Shown here: in pieces, positions 31,581-40,800 of the stretch
How positions within the stretch are numbered: position 1 is the first letter of the stretch
Layout: every line of letters starts with the position of its first letter
NCBI GenBank assembly: GCA_003427395.1
Contig: BFEA01000846.1
Span: forward strand, 384,730 to 431,722
Source: Chara braunii
Lineage: Eukaryota > Streptophyta > Charophyceae > Charales > Characeae
Direction of reading: 5' to 3'
DNA length: 46,993 nt
Notes under the pieces: generated by a model
The model's database searches: none
Told to the model about the DNA's origin: nothing
The model's input: only the letters and a program-made list of their open reading frames with translations
Translations under genes and position numbers: made by a program

Positions 31581-33040
31581 CTGAATTGGGTGTAGCCTCT
31601 CTTTCTGTAGAATTGAGGGTTCTACTCTCAAATCTTAGAGGTCTCTCTCTCCCATTTTCATCTTTCTCAATGAGTACTCCACCCAGAGCAACTAGTCATC
31701 TATCCGCCTCAATGATGAAAGGTCTTGCCCCCTCATCATCATAAAATGACACTCCTAGCACTAAACCACCATCTTTCAGTTTTTCTTGTAGTGTTTCTGC
31801 AGCAGCTTGTCTTTTATCATTCGATGCTAAGTTAGCCCCTTGCCTTACCATCTCCCTCAGAGGCTCTGCAAGGGTAGCAAAATGAGGAATAAAAATCCTC
31901 CAGAATCCACAGATTCCCAATAAGCTCCTGACGTCTGTCACTCATTTGAGAGGCAGAAGCCATTTTAAGATTTTGTCTATCTTCTTGGGGCCTGGACTCC
32001 TACCCTCAGAGAAACATCTGAAGCCCAAGATTATCACCTCTGGTTGAAAGAGAAGGGACTTTGGTCCACTGACAGTCAGATTATATTTCTAGAGTCTTTC
32101 TAGGACCATCTTTACTCCTTCAGCATGTTCCCAGACAAACTTTCTGATTCCCCCTGAGACCAAAGTCTCATCCCTTACTAGAGGTCCTTTAACAGGATTA
32201 TCATCAATGTAGGGACTGGTTATTTTAGGAGAAATATCTTGCATGACTTTGATCATATGCCTTTGAAGCACTGCCACGCCATTAGTCCAACCCTGAGGTA
32301 CCACACACATCTGAACAAGTCCCCTTGGCGTGTGCATGACAGCCATTGGTCAGCTAGTGGGATCAATGGGAAACTGATCATAGCCTGAATATAGATCAAC
32401 TAAAGAATAAATGCATCGACCAATAAAGGATTCAGAGAGGAGATCAGCATTGTTAAGACTACCTGCATTATGTACCGTCACAAAATTGAGCTTCTAAAGA
32501 TTTTGTATCCATCTTAGTCCGCCCTCTGGTTTCCAGAAACAAAACCAGTGATTAGCATACGGTCCATCGGAAGTTTCAACAACATTAGATGCAATCTTCT
32601 TATCAAGATACTTTACAACTTCTGCTTCTTCCTTCAGGGCATACTTAGTCAGTCTATCATTCCATGGAACTTGATCAACTGTCCAAATCTTGGCCATCTT
32701 GATCATGTCCACATTCAGCCGCCCTCTCTCTTCATCGTTAAAAGAGAAAGCACCATAAAATTCCTGACACATACTTAAGATATATTATTTCTCTTTAGGC
32801 AGGATAAACTGATCCGAGCCTATCTTCATTGTGTCAAATCTCTCTCTGGTGACTCTATTCCCCAATTTTGTTGATTCTCTCAATGCTTTTATGATTCTCC
32901 TCTCTTTTTTCAATGCTTCATCATAATCCTTTTCTATTAGGACTACCACCGGGTTTTTCTTCACCCCCTTGGGCTTATATTTTCTTTTTGACCCAGTGGC
33001 TATTTTTCTAAAAAAAGGTGAGTCGATGCAAATTTTAGTT
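31581..33040 (-). pseudogene. pol: Reverse transcriptase and start of RNase H, atypical motifs, broken
   Basis: RT blocks read YSLVDLYSGYDQFPID, TPRGLVQMCVVPQGWTN and SPYIDDNPVKGP (YIDD at about 32,200). The block usually written FGLTNAP is QGWTNGV here, a form I associate with a divergent Ty3/gypsy clade better known from fungi. In-frame stops are TAA 32,785-32,787, TAG 32,494-32,496, TGA 32,350-32,352, TAG 32,089-32,091, TGA 31,942-31,944 and TGA 31,696-31,698. Each fits one C-to-T or G-to-A change from Gln, Arg or Trp codons. A frame change near 31,598 separates it from the rest of RNase H, and another near 33,045 from the protease. Confidence 0.9.
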
Positions 33041-33775
33041 TCATTTCCCTCCCTTAGCAGTCTCTACAGCTTTCTTGAATGCTTCAATTTGCCCATCCTC
33101 ATCCTCGAGTTTACCAAGGGCTTTTATCATTTTCGAAACTTGATTGATGCCCACTGAGATCTCTTCTTTTGCTTCTTGTTTTCCTTCTTCCTTTAGTCTC
33201 CTAGCCCTTTCAGCAGACTCTTCTCTTCTGATTGAATTGGCAGACAATTGATGCTTGAAATCACTTTTTGTGCAGACCATAAAGGTTTGCTCCTGAGTAG
33301 TCTCAGGATCTTGTAGGCCGATCCAAGATGACCCCTCATGGCTAAAGAATGAGACCGCTTCCATCCTATACAAGAATGAAGTTCCAAAGATATAGTCATG
33401 GTCCAGATCCGGTACTACAAAACCCAGTAATTCCACAATCATTATTCCAACTCTGATAGGCAGATTATCAATAAATCCCGCCACGAACAACTCTCCTGCA
33501 ATATTGCTCAGTACATTTTGTGCAGATCTATCAATAGTTAAATTACAAGCCTCCATTGTTCTTCGTGAAAGGAGTATCATCTTTGCTCCAGAGTCCACTG
33601 GGGTTAGAATCTTCACTTGATTAATATGAATTGTAAGGTGTCCACATCCCATGGTTGCGAATCTCATCTTGCAACCTAGCAGTGACCTGTTCACTTGGTT
33701 AGGAAAAACTGATCCCAAGTAATTAACTTCCAATCTTTTCTTTTCAATCAACTTTTTCAGCTCCTCTCAGTTTGG
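33041..33775 (-). pseudogene. Retroviral-type aspartic protease of the giant element
   Basis: The protease box reads ILTPVDSGAKMILLSR at about 33,565-33,612, with DSG at the catalytic position. A second block, VVPDLDHDYIFGTSFL, follows. The frame is the same as gag, from which only two in-frame stops (TAA 33,779-33,781 and TGA about 33,767) separate it. At its 3' end, near GGGAAATGAAAC (about 33,043-33,054), the coding frame moves by +1 to RT. This may be a one-base mutation; a programmed shift is possible but unsupported. A Glu/Lys-rich C-terminal stretch precedes the shift. Confidence 0.83.
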
Positions 33776-33778
33776 GTG

Positions 33779-35453
33779 TTAAGTCATTGCTTCCTTGAAA
33801 GACAATGTCACTTCCGTTTTTTCCATTATTTTAATAATTACATCAGAAATCATTGTCCCATCATCAAAGTCACTCTTGAGAATAAATTTCCTCTTTCTTC
33901 CCTGTTCATTCTTTCTATGTGAAAGTTCTGGTTCTGGGTCATCAATAATATTAATCAGTGACTCCTCTGCCTTCCTCCTTTTCTTTTCCTCTATCATTTG
34001 AGGTGTCATGCGGGTTTGGAGGTTTCTCACTTCGCCAAGCCTGACACTAGGTTCCATGACGAGTTTTGGGGGTAAATCACCATGGAACGACATCATGTTA
34101 GCCAGGAAGCGAGACATTTCATTGAAAGAGGACTCTACTAATTCAGAAGGATTCTGAGGAGTAGAATTCCTTCCTAATGGAGACTCACTTGTAGATACCT
34201 CGCTTGGCTCACACTCTGTCAATGTTAAGGATTGCAGAGACAGCTCAATCGTGGTATAAGGGTCACTTGTTCTTTGTACTAGTTCATTAGGCAACTCTTT
34301 AATCATAAAATTAACATTCACATTAACCTTTCTCTTCTTTTTAATCTTCATCTTTTCATCATGTTTAAGAGCAAGAAGCCTCATCCCTCCTGGATGTCTG
34401 GGGTCCAACTTATTCCATGAAGTATCACAGACATGGCCCATTGCATCTTTCTTTGCTACCCCACTCCTTACATCCTCCTCAAGAGGTTTGCAATAGGTGG
34501 TAGTGTGACCCCCTTCACCACAATAGTAGCAGGTAAAACTCCTTTTAGGACGCTCATCATATTTTCTTCTTTCTCTGTTTCCTTTGTCATCATTTTTCCC
34601 ATTCTTTTTAGGTATGGAAGAATCCCCCTTTTTACCATAACCTTCATCATTATCATCATCATCATCGTCATCCTCTTCACTTTCAGCTCTCTTCTTCCCT
34701 CTGTCATCCACAACATGTGTTGCAGGCCTTGCAGGCATAAAGTTAGTTATTACCTTATGAAGAATATTCCCAACACCTAGACTATTCCCTCTGTTCATAC
34801 CATTTTCAGTCTCCCAGTCCTTGGCCAAAGTACTGATCTGATCTAGTGACAATTTCTTATGAGAGACTGTAGGTAGAGTTCTTACAATTACCACCATTTC
34901 ATCCCATCAGAGAGGGTAATGCTGAGCCTGATTGAGAACTGCCTGCCTTTCAGTGTCAGTAAAATTTGTCAAAAATATATGACATCTCTGGGCTTCATCC
35001 AAATATGAAATTCTTCTTGCTGTTCGGATGAAGGTCTGAAGAAAAACATTGAAAGTGTCATATTTAACTCTCCTGATGTTGAGTAAATCCTTGGTTGTAG
35101 TTGGGACTGAGTCCTTCTCAAATTCCTTTTTCATTCTCTCTTTGACCTCTTCCCACGTAGTGGCACCTTCCATTAGTTCTTGAACAGCCAACCTTGAGTC
35201 AGTATCACAGTAAGATAGAAGATGCTTAAGCCATTGCTTATCTGTCCAGCCATAACTGAGTCTAAATAATTCATACTCGTCCAAGAAATCATTAACCTGA
35301 GGCCCTCTGAAGCATGAAATCCTCTCTCTTTGCTTTTGCAATATTTGATCCTCCTTTTATAGTGTCTACCCTCTCGACCATTTCCCGTATAACCCCAACC
35401 AATGCCTCTTCATTAGTCCCTGCAGATGAACTCAGTCTTCCTCGTCCTGCCAT
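33779..35453 (-). pseudogene. gag: gag of the giant element: capsid and zinc-knuckle nucleocapsid
   Basis: The likely start is ATG at 35,453 (MAGRGRLSSSAGTNEEALVG), which reads to about 35,345; a one-base shift there leads to the long frame from 35,341 (RGPQVNDFLDEYELF, WLKHLLSYCDTDSR, TWEEVKERMKKEF), which has the layout of a retrotransposon capsid. TGA at 34,907-34,909 is in frame, and the protein goes on with a D/E-rich run (about 34,630-34,680), a basic stretch and the CCHC knuckle CYYCGEGGHTTTYC (about 34,492-34,533). A long C-terminal tail with Ser/Thr/Pro and Lys/Arg clusters follows. Gag builds the particle and the knuckle binds genomic RNA. Confidence 0.85.
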
Positions 35454-35598
35454 GTTGACCATAAATTTTTTCGGATATTCTCTTCCCTCTTTCTGTCACT
35501 CTCGTCCTCTTCTTCCTTGTCCCTCAATCTCTCACTCGTCTTGCAAGGGATACAAACTCGTTTCTTTCTTCTCTTGTCTGCTCTACCCCTTGAGAGTT

Positions 35599-36084
35599 CT
35601 ATACATATAGAGTATAAGCAATAATGGATTGGGTAGTGATCAAGGGCAGTGCAATCCTTCTCAGCCTTCCAATGTAATCTTCAATCAATTCTCTTTTATC
35701 ATCTCTACTCAATCTTCTATCACACCCTTTTATAGTACCCCAAATCATAAAATATCGAGTCAGGTCTATAATCTCATCATCAAATTGCATCGTTTACTGC
35801 CCACTATTGATCCTTCTTCCAAGAGAGACCCATTCCTGATAAGTGTGATGTGATACTCTCTCAGTAGTTCTTACTTTCACCACCTTTAACAGATAGCTTA
35901 TCTCAGTCTGGTCAATGACAATTCTCAAGGCAGAATCTCTCATGCGATCAAAGAAAGGCTGCAAAAACTCAAGCTCATCTAGGGTAGAAAGATTCCTGTC
36001 GGAGATCCGAAGAGTCCCCTCTCCTTTGATTATTCTACCTTCCAACACAACTCCTAGTATCAGTTGTTCAGTCAAGTTGGGCAT
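35599..36084 (-). pseudogene. Accessory ORF 4, one in-frame stop
   Basis: ATG 36,084 starts three bases after the stop of accessory ORF 3. The frame is broken by TAA at 35,794-35,796 and then continues unchanged to 35,599, about 161 residues in total, close to the 166 and 190 residues of ORFs 2 and 3. The product is charged with alternating hydrophobic residues (LRIVIDQTEISYLLKVVKV). The similarity to ORFs 1-3 is weak; it may be a far-diverged member or unrelated. Function unknown. Confidence 0.5.
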
Positions 36085-36086
36085 TG

Positions 36087-36659
36087 CTAAACATCATAAG
36101 CAATATCTGAAAGGTAGATCCTAGGTTGGACATAATCAGGGATCTCGAATCTGTGCTCAAAGGTACTAAAAAGTAGGGATTTTATCATCACAGTGGAGTC
36201 TTTTTCTCTTGCTCTACCAATCTCAGCAATAGCTTCCAGCAGAGGCATCCAATCTCTCCGGTCTTCAAACCCCTTAGCAATTGAGAACTCAGGGAGTCTC
36301 TCAAATTGTCTTACTTCCTTCCCCCAGGTTACCTTTCTCTTTAATTTTTCAAGTAACTCCTTGGTTCTTATGAGACTAATATAAGCACCTGTCTGACACT
36401 TCAAGTAATCGTCTTCCTTTTCTAGGCCTGATGGTACATAAATCCTTACGTCCAGGCTGCCAGTACTCAGGAATTTGACCACTGGGATGTGAAATATTAT
36501 GGACCCTCTCACACAAGTCTCATATCTCAGGATCACAAAAGGATTATCACACCCTATCACCTTATGGAGTTTGCCCCTCACAGTAGTTATCCTGGCTACT
36601 GAGAGTATTCTTCTTGGGCTCTCTTCACTTTCCATGCAAACTTTATCTTGGCATACCAA
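36087..36659 (-). CDS. Accessory ORF 3 of the giant element, intact
   Basis: An open 190-codon frame; its ATG lies inside the end of ORF 2 (64-base overlap; a second Met at about 36,635 would reduce this). It shows PFVILRYE, IIFHIPVVKF, LDVRIYVPSG and, near the C-terminus, an F-x-R-x-P ... DWMPLLEAI segment. These correspond in order and spacing to boxes in ORF 2 (FPYEIVRYE, LHVLTFYFTDL, GMKIYVPKER, DNWYAKI). I infer common descent by tandem duplication. I recognise no domain; the pattern of alternating strands suggests a small alpha/beta fold. Confidence 0.6.
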   Translation of the reverse strand: MVCQDKVCMESEESPRRILSVARITTVRGKLHKVIGCDNPFVILRYETCVRGSIIFHIPVVKFLSTGSLDVRIYVPSGLEKEDDYLKCQTGAYISLIRTKELLEKLKRKVTWGKEVRQFERLPEFSIAKGFEDRRDWMPLLEAIAEIGRAREKDSTVMIKSLLFSTFEHRFEIPDYVQPRIYLSDIAYDV

Positions 36660-37096
36660 TTATCTTTCGATGGATTAATATCAGGTAAGGGAGGAGCCGA
36701 AAGTCCATGAAAAACAGTAAATCGAGTAGATCCAGTGAAACATCTGTTTCCTCTCTCAAGCCTCTCTTTCTTTTTCAATACGACCTCTTCAGCAAATCCC
36801 CAACATCTCTCATACACCGCGTCAGCACTTCTCTCTTTTGGGACATAGATTTTCATACCATACACATCCAGATCCGTGAAATAGAACGTCAGTACATGTA
36901 ACCGTTCCTGCTCCCATCCGCTCTCGACCATCTCATATCTGACAATCTCATATGGGAACACCTCTCTCTTGCTTAGAGTGTTCAGTGACTTTAGGAGACA
37001 CTCAACTTTCTCTTGACTTGGGCCGGAACCTCTGCCAAATTTCAACCTCCTCCGTTTGATTTCCTCTGCGGAAATCTTTTTAGTTCTCATGACCAC
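36596..37096 (-). CDS. Accessory ORF 2 of the giant element, intact
   Basis: An open 166-codon frame starting at 37,096, overlapping the end of ORF 1 by 17 bases in another frame. The N-terminus is basic (EIKRRRLKFGRG), followed by FPYEIVRYEM, ERLHVLTFYFTDL, GMKIYVPKER, KKKERLERGN and DINPSKDNWYAKI. The LTR ORF shows matching boxes (FPYKYVRIDG, LSIFIALTEF, DLRIFLKKGN, WKAERLQGN), which ties the LTR-encoded protein to this family. The packed ATG/stop overlaps imply reinitiation or leaky scanning on one RNA, or splicing to each ORF. Function unknown. Confidence 0.6.
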   Translation of the reverse strand: MVMRTKKISAEEIKRRRLKFGRGSGPSQEKVECLLKSLNTLSKREVFPYEIVRYEMVESGWEQERLHVLTFYFTDLDVYGMKIYVPKERSADAVYERCWGFAEEVVLKKKERLERGNRCFTGSTRFTVFHGLSAPPLPDINPSKDNWYAKIKFAWKVKRAQEEYSQ

Positions 37097-37491
37097 CGTT
37101 TCTTTTCTCCCTTGTCAATACCATGTTGATTATCGGCAACCAATTAGTCTCATCACAATAATTGTTAGGTATAGGAGGGATCGGAACAGTCTCATATGTC
37201 TTTGGCATTAAACCCCATTCCACTTTCTTCTTCTGCTTAATAAAATCTACCTTCTCATCATAAAGAGACTGAATTGCAATTTCCCACAGCCAGTTGAAGG
37301 TTTCACCATCGTCACGGTCTTCCTTCTTGATAGGGACGGATATCATAAATATCTCCCTCCAAGAAGCGAGCCAGTATTACGCTGATGGCCGAATTGCCAG
37401 AACGATAGACCCAAAAATGCTCATATTGATAGGGAAATATTCCTTTGATAGTTCCTTTCGAGAGCCCTCTCAGTGCATCAGAAGTTAGCAT
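37080..37491 (-). pseudogene. Accessory ORF 1 of the giant element, one frameshift
   Basis: From ATG 37,491 the frame reads MLTSDALRGLSKG, then FPYQYEHFWVYR and ARFLEGDIYDI, then meets a stop in that frame. A second frame opening at about 37,346 continues with the expected family boxes (ISVPIKKED, WGLMPKTYETV, ETNWLPIINM). A single-base shift near 37,340 thus splits one family member of about 138 residues. It lies about 330 bases downstream of the primer site, so it is the first ORF of the internal region. Confidence 0.55.
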
Positions 37492-37818
37492 CCTTGATGA
37501 AATCCCCGAGTTCTTGATTCTTTCTTTCTCTTGTCAATGTTCAAGTGACGTTATAGGCTCAGAGGCATACCTGAATTCAAGTTTGATTCTCCCTGTCAAT
37601 AATATAAATCTCCTTCTCCAGTCCAGTGTGGTACCTCACATAAGTAAGAAATAAGACACAGTTAGCAGCTGTGATTCTCAAGAGAATCGAGACTGAATGA
37701 GAATAATAAAATTAATATGAAGCTCATAACATTGTCAACAGTCCTTACGTCCTAATCAAAGCTCAAAGATGATGACGATGACCCAGGCTCGTTCCGGACA
37801 CGAAAATCTTTTCATGTT
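37492..37818 (-). other. Leader between primer site and accessory ORF 1
   Basis: About 330 bases with no ORF of note on the minus strand. The plus-strand frames here (37,294; 37,445) are shadows. Confidence 0.5.
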
Positions 37819-37834
37819 CCCGGCAACGGCGCCA
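37819..37834 (-). other. Primer-binding site, tRNA-Asp type
   Basis: The minus strand reads TGGCGCCGTTGCCGGG, four bases after the LTR end. This is complementary to the 3' end of plant tRNA-Asp (...CCCGGCAACGGCGCCA) over 16 bases. It fixes the orientation and the LTR/internal boundary at 37,838/37,839. tRNA-Asp priming is known in plant Athila/Tat-group elements. Confidence 0.88.
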
Positions 37835-37838
37835 TTTT

Positions 37839-40800
37839 TGTCACACTTTTTCCCAGTCGAGCCACCTCGGGCGACCGCAAAGCCAACAGGCTGTCACGCA
37901 AGATTTTGTTTGTGGTTGCAATAATTAAAATAAATTAAATAATGCAAATCCCTTCTTGTTGTGTGCGTCCGGCTTCGAGGGAGACCCTTCAATTGCGGTC
38001 TTCGCCGGTCCCCGGTCTTAGGAATCTTTTATTTTGATTCGGAACAGCAGAGAATCATCCAAATAATAATCATAAAATTATGGGGTACTATGCATACATC
38101 GGTTATGTCAATCTGATTTTGAGAACTGTGACAGAGTGATCCACATGAGCAATCATCAAACGAGAACAATGCAAGAAGCAAAGACTGACTGACTCGAACA
38201 ATGACATGATGAAATGAATAAGGGAAGAATGAGAACTCATAATAGTCTCAGAAAGTACATGTGGAAGAGAGCATGGCCAGCACCAGTCAGGAGTCCTCAC
38301 TCATCCCTCTGAACTTCACTATTTTTTCACTTTGCTGTTCGTCGTCTGGGCTTCTTGCCATGTCTCCGTGCTCTCTGAAGTTGTGGCTTCTGAATGTATA
38401 GCCACCTGAAGCCTACTAGTTCCAAACATTTCCAGCCAAGTCCCATGATACGGAAGTCAAGCATGGCACAAAATTCCTCCCATAGTGTAGGGAGATATGG
38501 CTGAGAGAAAACGCCCCTCCCCAGATGCGGAAACTCAGAGGGCTCGGTCACTGCCTCATAGTCGATCACTGCCGGCGATATGTACCTCTTGGCCAAGTCC
38601 ACCAATCCACCTCAATAAGAGTCGTCAGTGAGGTAGTAGGGGACCGGAGGCTTGGGGTAATCAGTGAAAAGCTTAGGACCAAAGTTATAGACTAGCTTTG
38701 TATTCCCCTGGAGTCTCTCCACTTTCCACTACACATACCCGACTGCTGCTGCCCATACTGCATCAAAATGAGGGTGTGTCTCGTTCCCTTTTTTCAGGAA
38801 AATCCGGAGGTCATTGATTGTACCTTCAACGAATTCAGTGAGAGCGATGAAGATGGACAGGTTTTCTCGCTTGAACCCATCAATCCTGACGTACCTATAG
38901 GAAAAGCTAGCCCTGGCGGCAATCGAATTGAGGTTGTGAAGGACCTGTTCGTCAACTGGAATGGGGTTGATCTCTCTCATCTATTGGTAAATAGTTACCC
39001 CTGATAAAGAGAAAAGTGACTGTGCTTGAGTGACAGATGTTCGCCGCTTGAGTGCCTTTTAAAATACTGTTCTGAATGTTGTTTCTGGTTGTTGCTTCTG
39101 ACTGATGTTTCTAATTGTTGTTTCCAACTGTTGTTTTTTATTGCTGTTTCTGACTGCTGCTTCTGATTGCTGCTCGAGAATTGAAAGATTGCTGGTCAGA
39201 GAGCTGTGACTGCTGATCAGGAAACTGATTGACTGCTTGTTAGGAAACTGATTGACTGGTTGATTGTCTGAAAAGGCTGCTTGAAAAGTTGTCTGTGTAG
39301 GCGCTGGTACATTGAGTCACTGATCCGTGGAACCACATACCGAATGCTGCAAAAGAAGACTGCAGTCTGTTATTGTTCAATTACAAGTGACTTTTTCAGG
39401 GGTGGTTTGAGCACTACTGGCTCACACGAGCTTGGCCCTGGCCTGTTCAACAGTTTCAAAACTCGAACCGGTACTGTGCAATCTCCCGTCATGTCCGTGG
39501 AAGTAAATTACATATTCAATATGTTTTCTTTCCCTCGCGGTTCTGACTGCAAATTCTCTCTGAGTTAATCTGAGTTTTTCCATGTCTTTACATGCTTCTT
39601 CCTCCCATCCCTCTCTCTTATCCCTGTTTGACCTGCTCTTCACTATCAGAACCTCCCCTTCTTTCATGATCCCTTTTGTCGCACTCCGAAATTCAAGCCA
39701 CGGGCCGATTAACTCACGGATAGCCCAAAGACATGTGCAGAGCGTGAAAGTGTTGGGTACCCCGACACTAACTAAATACTTCAGTTAGCCGAGTCACCGA
39801 GGAGGGATCCGACCCCTTGATTGACAATTGGAGGGGAAAGGGTTTTAGCAAGAGGCGTTCAATGCCGTCTCATATGATCATCTATGAGTGAAAGGTCTCC
39901 AGGTACGGGTGCTAAAACGGCATCTGTGGCCGGAGCTAGGCAAAACCTTAGTTATACTGATTAATGAAGGTTGTAAAATAATTATTCTTGACTATTCGGT
40001 ATTTAGTGTAAAGGTTGGTTCCTCTAGTGAAAAGAACTCATGAACAACGCTGACATATCCGCTGATACCCCTGTATGCTCAACTACTGTTTGCAAGGGCA
40101 TTCCAGTCATGTTGGCACCAGGGTATGCCTGGTGTTCCTTGACGGCTCCCTCCCAGTTACCCTTGCTGCCTTTGATGAAGGGCCCAGTGCAACAGAATCA
40201 ACCCATCTTGTATTGTACACCGAGTATCTCAACTAAACTCGAGTGGGCAGAACTCACGCTGGCTAAACAAACAAGCTGAACCAGGCAAGCGGCTCCTGTG
40301 GGATGAATTGTAAAACGCCCAGGCTCATGCAGTACACAGGTTCCCTTGTGCATGCACCTTAGATGATAGGTCTGAACCCAGGGAAGGAAGAACGAGACCC
40401 GTGTACTTTTCGCTCAGTTACAAAAGTAGGTAAGTCAGATTACAAGTAGTAGCCCGCTCTGGGCTTAGAGCCCTTTGGCCCAACGCCTTGTCTCAGCCCG
40501 GTAGCCTCATACATGAAATCAAGTTCAAGCACAGTCAGTGGTTTCAGACGTTAGACATTGCCCTTATTACAAGGTGCATTTTATAGCTTCGCTCGAATAG
40601 TAGCACGTAATGGTATACCAGCCCCCTCCTTGGTCGTGAGATTTTAGCTGTGTGTTACTGAAACTTAACCCTGGTAGAGTAAGATGGTTTCAACCAACTT
40701 GGACTAACACTCTAATCAAGAAAATCTTTAGAACCTTAGTACACCATCAGTCGTCACCCGCGTGACCTCAGAGCCTATCAACCATATTCAGTCCCCATCA

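Noticed and set aside
29717-34909. Alternative genetic code with reassigned stops
   Set aside because: All three stop codons occur in frame and several replace Arg, Gln or Trp positions that fit ordinary transitions; intact accessory ORFs end at normal stops.
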